The notes under the pieces were generated by a model, which had not been told where the DNA came from, ran no database searches, and worked only from the letters and a program-made list of their open reading frames with translations. Positions 1 through 10,896 of a DNA stretch of 64,000 bases are shown one piece after another (the first letter of the stretch is position 1; the number at the start of each line of letters is the position of its first letter). Location of the stretch: positions 1,612,001 to 1,676,000 of the forward strand of contig NZ_CP154857.1 in the NCBI RefSeq assembly GCF_039614715.1, given 5' to 3'. This DNA comes from Microbacterium sp. AZCO. Lineage in GTDB: Bacteria; Actinomycetota; Actinomycetes; Actinomycetales; Microbacteriaceae. The position numbers and the translations under genes were made by a program.

Positions 1-159
1 GTAGCCGCTCAGTCCCTCGACCCCGCTCGCCTGCTGGATGAGGAAGGCGAGCGCCGTCCACACGACGTAGGCGTAGAGCAGCGCGAAGACCCCGGCGATC
101 GTGACGATGAGCCAGACCGGCAGCGCGGGCCGTCGGACAGGGGTGTCGACGGTGGTCAC
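1..159 (-). CDS. Membrane protein, 3' part beyond the window edge
   Basis: Only the first 53 codons are present; the gene runs off the left edge. The GTG start (157-159) overlaps the TGA stop of the gene upstream by four bases, so the two are probably translationally coupled. The N-terminus begins MTTVDTPVRRP and leads directly into a hydrophobic stretch (about residues 13-41, LPVWLIVTIAGVFALLYAYV and onward) that looks like a transmembrane helix. No family can be assigned from this fragment. The pairing with another small multi-helix protein suggests a joint membrane role, which is inference. Confidence 0.55.
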   Translation of the reverse strand, partial: MTTVDTPVRRPALPVWLIVTIAGVFALLYAYVVWTALAFLIQQASGVEGLSGY

Positions 160-710
160 AGGGCGGCTCCCGCGAGGACGAACGGCCAGGGGATGAGGAG
201 CACGGCGCCTGCGACGAGGAGGACGAACCGCACCCACGAGCGTGTCGTGCGCGTCAACCAGAACACGGTGAGGAACCACAGCGGCAAGGCGGCGACGGCG
301 AGCCACAGGGTGATCTGGAAGGCGGCGGGCTCGAGGAACAGGGACGCGACGAGCTGAAGCCGCGCCGCACCGAGCAGCCATCCGATCGTCAGCAGCAGAT
401 AGACCCCCGCGAGGATGCCGATGCCGATGAGCGACGCGTTGCTCAGCTGCCGGCGATCGAGGTCTTCGTCGTCGGAGGGCTGGGGCTTCGCCCCCTCGAC
501 GGGCCCGGGGACCGGATCGACGTCGGATCGCGCATCCGGGTCGCGCACGGAAGCGGAGTGTTCGCTCTCGGGCGGGTCGCCGACCGCGGCGGACACGGGA
601 TGCGGCTCACGCGCAGCATCCTCGTCCTCGAAATCCGCCGTGCCGACGTCGAGCGTCGGGTCGTCGTCGCCGTCCCAGCTCAGGGCGTCATCGTCACGTC
701 CGCGGGTCAC
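156..710 (-). CDS. Small membrane protein with acidic cytosolic N-terminus
   Basis: This gene encodes 184 residues from a GTG start. The first 85 or so are highly acidic and low complexity (runs of D, E and S), and the rest holds about three hydrophobic helices (ASLIGIGILAGVYLLLTIGW, ITLWLAVAALPLWFLTVFWL and a C-terminal segment). I do not recognise the family. The start was chosen because a TACGCT box (717-722) sits exactly six bases upstream, as in other leaderless-type starts of this window, and because an earlier in-frame start would add an arginine-rich stretch typical of read-through promoter DNA. It overlaps the next gene by four bases. Confidence 0.6.
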   Translation of the reverse strand: MTRGRDDDALSWDGDDDPTLDVGTADFEDEDAAREPHPVSAAVGDPPESEHSASVRDPDARSDVDPVPGPVEGAKPQPSDDEDLDRRQLSNASLIGIGILAGVYLLLTIGWLLGAARLQLVASLFLEPAAFQITLWLAVAALPLWFLTVFWLTRTTRSWVRFVLLVAGAVLLIPWPFVLAGAAL

Positions 711-716
711 TCCCCC

Positions 717-722
717 AGCGTA
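717..722 (-). promoter_or_regulatory. Leaderless-type -10 box TACGCT
   Basis: TACGCT lies six bases before the GTG start of the small membrane protein gene (spacer GGGGGA). TANNNT at this distance is the known signature of leaderless transcripts in actinobacteria. The G-rich spacer touches the start codon and so is badly placed for a Shine-Dalgarno site. Confidence 0.45.
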
Positions 723-771
723 GCGGCGCGGTCGCCGCCCGAACGGGATGACGCGGACCCTCCCCCGCCGA

Positions 772-777
772 TAGCCT
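772..777 (+). promoter_or_regulatory. Probable -10 box TAGCCT of the glutamine amidotransferase gene
   Basis: TAGCCT lies 48 bases before the ATG at 826, leaving room for a leader that carries the strong GGAGGTGAT ribosome binding site at 814-822. No clear -35 box is visible. Confidence 0.35.
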
Positions 778-825
778 CGGCGTGCACGGCGCCACCGCAG
801 GCGCCGCGACACCGGAGGTGATGGC

Positions 826-1662
826 ATGTGCCGCTGGCTCGCCTACGCGGGAGAACCGCTGCAGCCGTCCGCTCTCATCCTCGAGACGAAGCACTCGCTC
901 GTCGCGCAGTCGCTCAACTCCCCGCTCGGCTTCGAGACGGTGAACGGCGACGGCTTCGGGGTCGGGTGGTATGGGAAGGATGCCGCGCCCGGCACACCGC
1001 CGGCCCTGTTCCACAGCATCGAGCCGGCGTGGCACGACGAGAACCTGCGGGAGCTGACGCAGGCCATCGAGAGCCCGCTCTTCCTCGCGCACGTGCGCGC
1101 TGCGGCGGCGCCGCCGATCCAGCAGACGAACTGCCACCCGTTCCGGCACGGCCACTGGCTCTTCATGCACAACGGCGGGCTCGCGCACTTCTCGCGGCTG
1201 CGGCGCGACCTCATGCTCGCGGTCGACCCGGAGCTGTTCCCGCACATCCGCGGCACGACCGATTCCGAGGTGCTGTTCAACCTCGCGGTGACTCACGGGC
1301 TGCAGGAGGATCCCGTCAAGGGACTGGGGCGCGCCATCCGATTCGTGGAGCAGACCGCCGAAGCCCACGGCATCCGGGATGCCGTCCAGGGCACGTTCGC
1401 CGTGAGCGACGGCCGCACGCTGTGGGCCTTCCGCTATTCGACCGCACACCGATCGCGGACCCTCTTCCACTCCGCCGACATGGCGACGCTTCAGGAGACC
1501 TACCCGCACAACGAGAGGCTGCGCCGGTTCGGGGCACGCGCGCGGGTCGTCGTGTCCGAACCCCTCTCCGACCTTCCCGGCGCGTTCATCGAGGTGGCGG
1601 AGTCGACGGTCACCGTGCTCGACGCCGACGAGTTCCACACGGAGCCGTTCCTGGCCGCCTGA
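826..1662 (+). CDS. Class II glutamine amidotransferase (YafJ/EgtC-like)
   Basis: The 278-residue product begins MCRWLAYAGEP, so removal of Met exposes Cys2, the nucleophile of Ntn-type (class II) glutamine amidotransferases. The motif NGDGFGVGWYG and the later segments FLAHVRAAAAPP and HNGGLAHF match the glutaminase domain that binds glutamine and releases ammonia. No synthetase domain follows, as in YafJ and in EgtC of ergothioneine synthesis. No other egt genes lie nearby, so the acceptor of the nitrogen, or whether the protein is instead a gamma-glutamyl hydrolase, is open. A strong ribosome binding site (GGAGGTGAT) precedes the ATG by three to four bases. Confidence 0.85.
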   Translation: MCRWLAYAGEPLQPSALILETKHSLVAQSLNSPLGFETVNGDGFGVGWYGKDAAPGTPPALFHSIEPAWHDENLRELTQAIESPLFLAHVRAAAAPPIQQTNCHPFRHGHWLFMHNGGLAHFSRLRRDLMLAVDPELFPHIRGTTDSEVLFNLAVTHGLQEDPVKGLGRAIRFVEQTAEAHGIRDAVQGTFAVSDGRTLWAFRYSTAHRSRTLFHSADMATLQETYPHNERLRRFGARARVVVSEPLSDLPGAFIEVAESTVTVLDADEFHTEPFLAA

Positions 1663-1709
1663 CCTCAGGATGCTGCGGCCTGTCGCTGTGCGTGCGAACG
1701 CGAGAGCCG

Positions 1710-1759
1710 CACTTTCCTGCGAGCGCCCGTGTCGGCGACGCCGCGTCCGCAGGGAAGTG
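1710..1759. terminator. Long hairpin between convergent genes
   Basis: CACTTTCCTGCG (1710-1721) pairs with CGCAGGGAAGTG (1748-1759) over 12 bp with one G-T wobble, enclosing a 26-base GC-rich loop. It sits between the amidotransferase gene (+) and the small lipoprotein gene (-), so it may end transcription from both sides. There is no U-tract, so termination is inferred only from the fold and the position. Confidence 0.35.
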
Positions 1760-1795
1760 ACGCGCTCGACCCCCGACTCCCAACCCTGAGACGCA

Positions 1796-2101
1796 TCACC
1801 GCGTCGTCATGGTGCAGACGAGGTGGTAGCCGCCGTCGGGGTGCTCGACGACGGAGTACCGCAGACACGTCGACGACGGCAGCTCGCCCGCCGCGACCCG
1901 CCGCTGGAGCTCCTCTGCGACCCGGTCGGCGGGCCGGCCCGCGTATTCCTGCCCGAGGGCGTGGTCGACGGGTGCCTGGTGGGGCGCCATGATCGGCTGC
2001 GGCCCCGAAGGAAGGGTCGCGGTCTGGCATCCCGCGAGTCCGAGAGTCGCTCCCACGATCGCCGAGACGACCAGGACGCGAGCTGCGATTGAGGTGTTCA
2101 T
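1796..2101 (-). CDS. Small secreted lipoprotein, unknown function
   Basis: The gene encodes 101 residues beginning MNTSIAARVLVVSAIVGATL, a signal peptide ending in the lipobox LAGC at about residues 22-25. The mature part of about 77 residues has no domain I recognise; it contains an ADRVAEELQRRVAAGELPSS helix-like stretch and ends YHLVCTMTTR. The cysteine pair CLRYS and LVC could form a disulfide. The start is supported by GGAAGGAG nine bases upstream. It is divergent from the large SARP regulator and shares its repeat-rich promoter region, so co-regulation or a partner role is possible but unproven. Confidence 0.7.
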   Translation of the reverse strand: MNTSIAARVLVVSAIVGATLGLAGCQTATLPSGPQPIMAPHQAPVDHALGQEYAGRPADRVAEELQRRVAAGELPSSTCLRYSVVEHPDGGYHLVCTMTTR

Positions 2102-2143
2102 GATTCCGTCTCCTTCCGCCGGTCGCTGATCGGCCGGTCGTTC

Positions 2144-2207
2144 GATATCGACGGTGTCGTCAGGGCATATCCGACGCCTGCTCCGGCGATATCCGGCCGA
2201 TATCCGT
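2144..2207. promoter_or_regulatory. Four phased ATATC direct repeats, candidate SARP operator
   Basis: GATATCGAC (2144), CATATCCGAC (2166), GATATCCGGC (2188) and GATATCCGTC (2199) are direct repeats whose starts are spaced 22, 22 and 11 bp, that is whole turns of the helix. SARP regulators (ActII-ORF4, DnrI type) are known to bind heptamer direct repeats on an 11 or 22 bp period. The array lies in the divergent promoter region between the lipoprotein gene and the SARP gene, so it is the natural autoregulatory site. The repeat units and spacing are seen directly; binding is inferred. Confidence 0.6.
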
Positions 2208-2258
2208 CGTCGCGCGCACCCGTTGACCCCGCTGCTCCGACGGGTCGACACTTCCCTC

Positions 2259-5200
2259 ATGGTCGTGAAGGTGCTCGGCCCACTCGAAACCGGCACCGAT
2301 CCGCTCAGCCCTCGTGAACGGACCGTGCTGTCCGCCCTCATCGTGCGCGCGGGGTCGACCATCGCGCCCGCCGAGCTGGCGGAAGCCTGGTGGGGCGAGA
2401 CTCCTCCGCGCACGTGGGAGCAGCAGATCCGCAACTCCGTCGCGCGCATCCGGGGCCGCCTCGGGCGCAGCAGCATCGAGACGCTCGGCTGGGAGTACCG
2501 CCTCGGGCTCGACCCGGACTCCATCGACGCCGTCCGCTTCGAGCGGCTCGTCTCGACAGCCCGCGGCCACGCGCTCCGCGGCGAGCAGGATCGGGCGGTG
2601 GATGCCTACGGGCGGGCCCTCGCGCTGTGGCGCGGCGCTCCGCTGCAGGACGTCTCACGCTGGGAGCCCGGCGTCGTCGAGGCCATGCGGCTGGGTGAGA
2701 TCCGGGCGAGCGCCGAGGAGGAGCTGCTCGACGCGCGGCTCGCCGCCGGCGAGCACCGGTCCGTCATCGCCGACGCGGAGCGACTGCTGCGCGAGCAGCC
2801 GCTCCGCGAGGACCGGTGGGCGATCGTGGCGCTCGCCAACTACCGCGCCAACCGGCAGGCCGAGGCGCTCGCCGTCGTGCGCCGCGCGCGCGAGCGGCTC
2901 GCCGACGAGCTCGGCATCGAGCCCGGCCCTCGGCTGGCCGCGCTCGAGCTCGCGATGCTGCGGCGCGACCCTGCCCTCGATGCCCCGACACCCCTGCCCG
3001 CCACGATCGGCGTGTGCCCGTACCCCGGTCTGCGGCCCTTCGGTCCCGACGATGCCGAGGTCTTCTTCGGTCGGGATGCCGACATCGAGACGCTGCTCGA
3101 CCGCGTCGCACCGGGGGGCGTCGTGACGATCGCCGGCGCCTCCGGCACGGGAAAGTCCTCGCTCATGCTCGCCGGCCTCATCCCGCGGCTGCGGGCGCGC
3201 GGCAGCGTCGTCGAGGTGATCCGGCCGAGCGTGGGCGGCTCGAGCGCCCTCCGTCATGCGACGGAGCGTGCGCAGGTCGTCGCGATCGACCAGGCCGAAG
3301 AGCTGCTCCTCTCAGACGACATCGCAGAGTTCTGTGCGATCGCGGCGGCTTTCCTCGGGGCGGGCGGCACGCTGCTGGCCACGACCCGCTCCGACGGTCT
3401 CGACGGTCTTCGCGCCCTGCCCCGCATCGGCGACGACGTCGGCCGCGGCGTGTACCTGCTCGGCGGATTGACGGATGCCGCGTACCGCAGCGCGATCGAG
3501 CAGCCGGCGCGTCATGCGGGACTGATCCTCGAGCCCGGCCTCGTCGAAGTCGCGGTGCGCGACGCGGGCGACCGGTCGTCGACGCTCCCCCACCTCTCCC
3601 ACGCGATGCAGGAGACCTGGGCGCGCCGGGAGGGGGCGACGCTGACGGTCGACGGCTACCAGCGCTCGGGCGGCATCCCCGGCGCGATCGCTCAGTCGGC
3701 GGAAGAGGCCTTCCGCGTGCTCTCGCCCGACGATCAGGCGGTGTGCCGCTCCCTGCTGCTGCGTCTCGTGGACCGCGGCGCCGACGGAGTCTCGACGCGC
3801 CGGAGGGTGCCCGCCGAACCCCTGCTCGCCCATCCCGCCCGGCGCCGCGTGCTGGAGGGACTCACCCGTGCCCGGCTCGTGACCTTCGACGGCGACGCGA
3901 TCATCGTGGCGCACGAGGCGGTCGCCTCGGCGTGGCCGCGCCTCGACGCATGGCTCGAAGAGGACGCCGACGGCGCGCGCACCCTGCGCTCCGTCGAGGG
4001 GGCTGCTGCCGCCTGGCACACCGGCGGACGCGACGACGACGACCTGCTGCGCGGGGCGCGCCTGCACAGCGCGCTGACCTGGCAGGAGGTCGCGCGGCCC
4101 GACCTCACCGAGGTCGAGCGCGAGTTCCTGACGGCATCCGACGTGCACGCACAGGGCGTCGTGCACGAGCTCCGCGACCGCGCCGCACAGGAGAAGCGCC
4201 GAAACCGCGTGCTGAGGGCCGCGCTGGGGGTCGCGGGCCTCCTTCTCGTCGCCGCCGTCGTCGCGGGAAGCCTCGCGGTCGTGCGCGGGCAGGACGCCGC
4301 CGCGGCCGCCGAGGACGCCAAGATCGAGGCGGTCGTGGCGACCTCGCTCTCGCTCCGGTCGACGGATCGGGATGCCGCGGCCCTGCTGGCGGCGGAGGCA
4401 TATCGGCGCTGGCCACAGGATCCGCGCGTGCGGTCGGCGCTGCTCGGCACGATCGAGTCGGCCGATGGCCTGCTCGACACGCATCGCGTGACGGGCGCCG
4501 ACACGACGAGGCTCGCCGTGATTCCGGGCACGGGCGCTGCGCTCATGGTGCGCGACGGCTCAGCCGGCGCGGCGCTCGAGATCGTGGACATTGCGACCGG
4601 TCGAGTCCTGCGCACGCTCGACATCGACGTGAGCGTGACGAACAAGTGGCGGGACAACTCGAGCGACGTCTACGTCAGCGGCGACGGGCGGGTCGGCGTC
4701 GTCCAGAGCGGCGTCTCGGTCGACCCCGAGCACGCCACCTGCTGCTGGAATCAGCTCACCTTCGTCGATCTCGCCGCGGGGACGGTGCTGCCGGGAAGCC
4801 AGATCCTCAAGATGCGGACGAGCACGTTCATCGATCTCGGTCAGGACGGATCGGTCGCCTACCTCGTGCATCCGCTCACCGGCGACCTCATCGCGATCGA
4901 TACGCGCACCGGCGACGTCCGCACGTCGAGCCCGGCCGCGTTCGGAGACTTCTCCGGTCAGGGCGGCCTGTACAACGGGGTGGCGGTCGTGGACGCCGAC
5001 CTCGTGGCCACCGCGGTCGCCGACCGCGTGGACCTCTTCGACCGTCGCACGCTCGCCCTCGTGCGATCGATCCCGCTCTCGGCGAACTACGCCGACGGCG
5101 TGCTCCTCGCCGATCGAGCAGGCCATCTCTTCTCCGCCGGCCGGGACGGCCTCGCCAAGATCTCCCTCCCCTCGGCCGAGGTCCTGTGGGAGCGACCCGT

Positions 5201-6413
5201 GACGAGGGGCGACGTGTGCCGATTCCTCGTTCAGACGCCGCGCGGCACCCTCGTCTGCTCGTCGCTCGACAAGATCACCGTGCTCGACCCGGAGACGGGG
5301 CTTCCCACGAGCCGCCTCGTGCGATCGCAGACGGGCACGACGCAGCCGATCTACGCGATCGACGACCGCACGCTGCTGATCGACACCGTCTCCGGCGCGG
5401 GCTGGATGCGCTGGCGGCTCGACGGCAGCGGTGCCGCCGTCGCGGCGCTCGCGCCGGGACAGGCCATCACGGATCCACCCGGCGCCGACGGACGGTTCAT
5501 GGTGACCAGGCCCCTGGAGGACGGCCCCGCGCAGCTGCGCGACCTCCGCACCGGGGCGCCGCACGGGGCCGCCGTCGACGGCATCACGATGCTCTCCAGC
5601 GACGTCGTCGAGGCCTACACCGAGGGAAAGGGATACACGCTCGAGAAGATCTCCACGGGCGCGACGTATCCCTATCGGATCGCCGGGCTGCCGGACGACT
5701 TCGCCCTGTACGAGGGCGGATGGGGACCGCACGCCTTCGTCTTCTTCGACGGCAAGGTCGTCGCATTCGACCCCTCGACCGGTGAGCAGACCGGCAAGCC
5801 GCTCGTCATCGCGAACGCGAATGTTGACAGAGTCGGCGGCATCAGCGAGTCGGCCGACGGCTCGACGGTCGCCGTCAACTGGTGGGACGACAACCTGGGA
5901 TACGCGCAGACGGCGCTCTTCCGCCTGGCCGACGGACATCTCCTCTCGCAGGGCATCCCCGGTCGCAACACGTCGCTCGTGACGGATGCCGGCACCATCA
6001 TCGCGGTCGGCGACGAATCCATCGAGCGCGTCGATCCGAACTCGTTGCAGCCGATCTCGACCCTCGCCCAGTCCGACGGCGGAAGCGTCTACCTCACCGA
6101 CTCCCTCGACGAGCGGACGCTCCTCAACTCGGCGGGCAACAACCGGGTCCGGCTCTACGACCTCGCGGCAGACATCCCGCTCGGCGACGCGATCGACGGC
6201 GATACGCCCCTCGGCTGGCCGGGCGGCTTCCTGACCGCGGACGGCAAGACGCTTCTGACCAACTCGCCCGCGGGCGTGCTCGCCTGGGACCTGCGACCGT
6301 CCTCGGAGGCGAAGGCCGCGTGCGCACTCGCCGGCCGCGAGTTCAGGCCGGCGGAGTGGAACACGTACTTCCCCGGCGAGCCGCGTGTCGCGACGTGCGC
6401 CGCGCTCGGTTAG
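2259..6413 (+). CDS. Membrane-tethered SARP/BTAD regulator with nSTAND ATPase and beta-propeller
   Basis: The 1,384-residue protein shows, in order: an OmpR-like winged helix (about 1-90), a BTAD helical domain (about 95-245, ending ERLADELGIEPGPRL), an nSTAND1-type ATPase opening CPYPGLRPFGPDDAEVFFGR with Walker A GASGTGKSS near residue 292, a single hydrophobic helix near 650-676 (GVAGLLLVAAVVAGSLAVV), a short helical segment, and from about 740 onward repeated beta-strand units resembling a WD40/PQQ-type propeller. The helix would place the DNA-binding part in the cytoplasm and the propeller outside. The ATG start follows the phased repeats; no good ribosome binding site is visible, so the start is moderately certain. 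The gene is divergent from a lipoprotein gene. Sensing of an external ligand is inference. Confidence 0.8.
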   Translation: MVVKVLGPLETGTDPLSPRERTVLSALIVRAGSTIAPAELAEAWWGETPPRTWEQQIRNSVARIRGRLGRSSIETLGWEYRLGLDPDSIDAVRFERLVSTARGHALRGEQDRAVDAYGRALALWRGAPLQDVSRWEPGVVEAMRLGEIRASAEEELLDARLAAGEHRSVIADAERLLREQPLREDRWAIVALANYRANRQAEALAVVRRARERLADELGIEPGPRLAALELAMLRRDPALDAPTPLPATIGVCPYPGLRPFGPDDAEVFFGRDADIETLLDRVAPGGVVTIAGASGTGKSSLMLAGLIPRLRARGSVVEVIRPSVGGSSALRHATERAQVVAIDQAEELLLSDDIAEFCAIAAAFLGAGGTLLATTRSDGLDGLRALPRIGDDVGRGVYLLGGLTDAAYRSAIEQPARHAGLILEPGLVEVAVRDAGDRSSTLPHLSHAMQETWARREGATLTVDGYQRSGGIPGAIAQSAEEAFRVLSPDDQAVCRSLLLRLVDRGADGVSTRRRVPAEPLLAHPARRRVLEGLTRARLVTFDGDAIIVAHEAVASAWPRLDAWLEEDADGARTLRSVEGAAAAWHTGGRDDDDLLRGARLHSALTWQEVARPDLTEVEREFLTASDVHAQGVVHELRDRAAQEKRRNRVLRAALGVAGLLLVAAVVAGSLAVVRGQDAAAAAEDAKIEAVVATSLSLRSTDRDAAALLAAEAYRRWPQDPRVRSALLGTIESADGLLDTHRVTGADTTRLAVIPGTGAALMVRDGSAGAALEIVDIATGRVLRTLDIDVSVTNKWRDNSSDVYVSGDGRVGVVQSGVSVDPEHATCCWNQLTFVDLAAGTVLPGSQILKMRTSTFIDLGQDGSVAYLVHPLTGDLIAIDTRTGDVRTSSPAAFGDFSGQGGLYNGVAVVDADLVATAVADRVDLFDRRTLALVRSIPLSANYADGVLLADRAGHLFSAGRDGLAKISLPSAEVLWERPVTRGDVCRFLVQTPRGTLVCSSLDKITVLDPETGLPTSRLVRSQTGTTQPIYAIDDRTLLIDTVSGAGWMRWRLDGSGAAVAALAPGQAITDPPGADGRFMVTRPLEDGPAQLRDLRTGAPHGAAVDGITMLSSDVVEAYTEGKGYTLEKISTGATYPYRIAGLPDDFALYEGGWGPHAFVFFDGKVVAFDPSTGEQTGKPLVIANANVDRVGGISESADGSTVAVNWWDDNLGYAQTALFRLADGHLLSQGIPGRNTSLVTDAGTIIAVGDESIERVDPNSLQPISTLAQSDGGSVYLTDSLDERTLLNSAGNNRVRLYDLAADIPLGDAIDGDTPLGWPGGFLTADGKTLLTNSPAGVLAWDLRPSSEAKAACALAGREFRPAEWNTYFPGEPRVATCAALG

Positions 6414-6416
6414 CGC

Positions 6417-7259
6417 TCAGTCGAAGATCTGCAGCATGAGCGAATGCCAGGTCACTGGCCCGACGATGCCGTCTGCCGGCTGCGCGAACATCTGCTGATA
6501 CTCCCGCACCGCGGCATCCGTCTTCGGTCCGAAATCGCCGTCCACGACGAGCTCGCCCGGGAGGAGGGTCTGCAGCGCCTTGACGGCCTCGCCGTGGTCG
6601 CCCTTGTGCACCGTGACCACGATGGCCGGCCAGTCGAGCTGTCCGAGGGTCGTCGAGATCTCGGTCGCCCGGAGCGTCTGCTGGTACGCGGTCACGGCTG
6701 CGCCGCTTGCCGGCCCGAAGGCTCCGTCGGCGACGATCGACGCTCCGTGGGCACGGAGCAGGTGCTGCGCCGCGAGCACGCGCCAGTTGGTCGCCTGCGC
6801 GGCCCCCTGCTTGACGAGCGCCCACGGGCGAGGGCCCGGCTGCAGGGTGCTCAGGAACGACCACGTCTCCCGGCCGGCGACGCCGTCGATCGTGAGCCCC
6901 CACGACCACTGGAAGAACTCGACCTTCTCCTTCGTCGCGGGACCGAACGCGCCGTCCGGCACGAGCGGCGAATCGCCGGGCGACTGCAGGAGCCCGAACT
7001 GCTGCACGGCGAGCACGGCGTCGCCCGTCGAGCCCTGGCTCGTCGGGACGACGAGACGCGGCCACGTCACCGGGCCGACGACTCCGTCGGCCGGCAGCCC
7101 CTCGGCGTTCTGCAGCGCCGTGACGGCCGCCCGCGTGACGGGCCCGAACACCCCATCCGCGTCGAGCGAGTGCCCGCGCGCCCGCAGCAGGTACTGGATC
7201 CCCTCCACCAAGGAGCCGATGGCTCCTTCACCGACCGTGCTCCACGGCTCGACGTTCAT
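6417..7259 (-). CDS. Protein built of four peptidoglycan-binding repeats
   Basis: The 280-residue product consists almost only of four PG_binding_1-type repeats, each with a core such as DGVFGPVTRAAVTALQ, DGAFGPATKEKVEFFQ, DGAFGPASGAAVTAYQ and DGDFGPKTDAAVREYQ followed by DGIVGPVTW. These three-helix modules usually attach enzymes to cell-wall peptidoglycan. No catalytic domain and no signal peptide are visible after the well-supported ATG (AGGAG four to five bases upstream), so how it would reach the wall is unclear. It converges on the SARP gene with only three bases between the stop codons. Confidence 0.75.
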   Translation of the reverse strand: MNVEPWSTVGEGAIGSLVEGIQYLLRARGHSLDADGVFGPVTRAAVTALQNAEGLPADGVVGPVTWPRLVVPTSQGSTGDAVLAVQQFGLLQSPGDSPLVPDGAFGPATKEKVEFFQWSWGLTIDGVAGRETWSFLSTLQPGPRPWALVKQGAAQATNWRVLAAQHLLRAHGASIVADGAFGPASGAAVTAYQQTLRATEISTTLGQLDWPAIVVTVHKGDHGEAVKALQTLLPGELVVDGDFGPKTDAAVREYQQMFAQPADGIVGPVTWHSLMLQIFD

Positions 7260-7340
7260 CTCTGCTCCTGTCCCGTCTCCCCCGGATCGGAGCGATCCCC
7301 CTGACCCGAGGCTAGCGGCGGGCAGCGCCGGAGCGCACGC

Positions 7341-7385
7341 GAAAAACCGGCCGCCGTCACTCCGGGTGGGGGCGACGACGGCCGG
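7341..7385 (-). terminator. Rho-independent terminator of the ilv operon
   Basis: On the minus strand a 12-bp stem with one mismatch (7374-7385 with 7347-7358) is followed by TTTTTC (7341-7346). It lies 42 bases beyond the ilvC stop, the expected place for the end of ilvDBNC transcription. Confidence 0.75.
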
Positions 7386-7426
7386 CGAAAGCCGAGCGGG
7401 TATGCCGGCTGGTCTTCAGACGAGGG

Positions 7427-9035
<1,609 letters not shown>

Positions 9036-9038
9036 GGC

Positions 9039-10847
9039 TCAGTCCTCCTGCTCGAACGCCGGCGCGTGGTCGCGCGCGTACTGGATGTAGCTGTTGCTGA
9101 CGCCCTGCGGCACCATCGGCCACACCATCGCGTCGGCGCTCACGACGAAGTCGATCACGACCGGGCGGTCGTTCGTCTCGATGGCCGTGATGATCGCGGC
9201 ATCCACGTCCTCCTCCTTCTCGACGCGGATCGCAAGGCAGCCGTACGCCTCCGCGAGCTTGACGAAGTCGGGGATGCGCACCGTGCCGTGGCCGGTGTTG
9301 AGGTTGGTGTGCGAGTAGCGGCCGTCGTAGAAGAGCGTCTGCCACTGGCGCACCATGCCGAGCGAGGAGTTGTTGATGATCGCGACCTTGATCGGGATGT
9401 TGTTGATCGCGCAGGTGGCGAGCTCCTGATTGGTCATCTGGAAGCAGCCGTCGCCGTCGATCGCCCACACGACGCGGTCCGGCTCGGCCACCTTCGCGCC
9501 CATCGCGGCGGGCACCGAGTAGCCCATCGTGCCGGCGCCGCCGGAGTTGAGCCACGAGTTGGGACGCTCGTACTTGATGAACTGCGCGGCCCACATCTGG
9601 TGCTGTCCGACGCCCGCGGCGAAGACGCCCTCGGGTCCGGTCAGCTCGCCGATGCGCGAGATGACGTACTGCGGCGACATGAGGCCGTCGCTCGGCTGCG
9701 TGTAGCCGAGCGGGAACTCGTCGCGCAGGCCGTCGAGGAACGACCACCACTCCGCGATGTCGGGTGCCGAGTCCTCGGTCGCGGCCCGGTAGGCGCCCTC
9801 GAGGTCGACGAGCACATCGCGCACGTCGCCCACGATCGGCACGTCGGCGGTGCGGATCTTCGAGATCTCGGCGGGGTCGATGTCGACGTGCACGACCTGC
9901 GCGTTCGGCGCGAAGAGCGCCGCCTTGCCGGTGACGCGGTCGTCGAAGCGGGCGCCGAGCGCGATGAGGAGGTCGGCCTCCTGCAGCGCGAGGACCGCGG
10001 GCACCGTGCCGTGCATGCCGGGCATGCCGAGGTGCTGCGGGTGCGAGTCGGGGAAGGCGCCGCGCGCCATGAGCGTCGTCACGACCGGCGCGTTCGTCGT
10101 CTCGGCGAGGGTCTTCAGCTCGGCCGAGGCGTGCGCACGGATGACGCCGCCGCCCACGTACAGCACGGGCTTCTTGGCGCCGGCGAGCAGCTGAGCCGCC
10201 GCCTGGATCTGCTTGCCGTGGGCCTTCGTCACCGGCCGGTAGCCGGGGAGGTCGACCTTGGGCGGCCAGATGAACGGCGCCTCGGCCTGCTGCGCGTCCT
10301 TCGTGATGTCCACGAGCACCGGACCGGGGCGGCCCGTGCTCGCGACCTCGAAGGCGGCGGCGATGGCGCCGGGGATGTCCTCCGGACGCTTCACGAGGAA
10401 GGAGTGCTTGGTGATCGGCATCGTGATGCCCACGATGTCGGCCTCCTGGAAGGCATCCGTCCCCATGAGGTTGGAGAAGACCTGACCGGTGATGCAGACG
10501 ATCGGCACCGAGTCCATGTAGGCGTCGGCGATCGCCGTGACGAGGTTCGTCGCGCCGGGACCGGACGTCGCGATCGCGACGCCGGTGCGACCGGATGCCG
10601 CGGCATAGCCTTCGGCCGCGTGGCCGGCGCCCTGCTCGTGGCGCACGAGCACGTGACGGATCTCGGACGTGTCCATGAGCGGGTCGTAGACGGGGAGGAT
10701 CGCTCCGCCGGGAAGACCGAACACGTCGGTCACCCCCAGCAGTTCGAGCGAGCGGACGACCGCCTCCGCGCCGGTGAGCACCGGCGCAGCGGAGGACGCG
10801 GTTCGGGCGGGCGGCCGTGGCACGGCCGTGACGGAGTCGGCGGACAT
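9039..10847 (-). CDS. ilvB: Acetolactate synthase large (catalytic) subunit
   Basis: The 602-residue ThDP- and FAD-dependent enzyme joins two pyruvates, or pyruvate and 2-oxobutyrate, to form acetohydroxy acids. The catalytic glutamate lies in [14 protein letters not shown], the ThDP/Mg2+ site is [14 protein letters not shown] with INNSSLGM, and [18 protein letters not shown] is a family hallmark. The start at MSADSVTAV was chosen because upstream codons read promoter-like sequence; AAGG lies 12 bases upstream. It sits 49 bp after ilvD and 3 bp before ilvN. Confidence 0.96.
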   Translation of the reverse strand: MSADSVTAVPRPPARTASSAAPVLTGAEAVVRSLELLGVTDVFGLPGGAILPVYDPLMDTSEIRHVLVRHEQGAGHAAEGYAAASGRTGVAIATSGPGATNLVTAIADAYMDSVPIVCITGQVFSNLMGTDAFQEADIVGITMPITKHSFLVKRPEDIPGAIAAAFEVASTGRPGPVLVDITKDAQQAEAPFIWPPKVDLPGYRPVTKAHGKQIQAAAQLLAGAKKPVLYVGGGVIRAHASAELKTLAETTNAPVVTTLMARGAFPDSHPQHLGMPGMHGTVPAVLALQEADLLIALGARFDDRVTGKAALFAPNAQVVHVDIDPAEISKIRTADVPIVGDVRDVLVDLEGAYRAATEDSAPDIAEWWSFLDGLRDEFPLGYTQPSDGLMSPQYVISRIGELTGPEGVFAAGVGQHQMWAAQFIKYERPNSWLNSGGAGTMGYSVPAAMGAKVAEPDRVVWAIDGDGCFQMTNQELATCAINNIPIKVAIINNSSLGMVRQWQTLFYDGRYSHTNLNTGHGTVRIPDFVKLAEAYGCLAIRVEKEEDVDAAIITAIETNDRPVVIDFVVSADAMVWPMVPQGVSNSYIQYARDHAPAFEQED

Positions 10848-10896
10848 GATGGGGACCTTCGTATCTGGGACGACGGAAAGGATGTCGGAAGCCAGG

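Noticed and set aside
2816..5785. 989-codon open frame inside the SARP gene in another phase
   Set aside because: The translation is arginine/alanine repeat-like and lacks any family; the in-frame SARP reading has well-defined domains.
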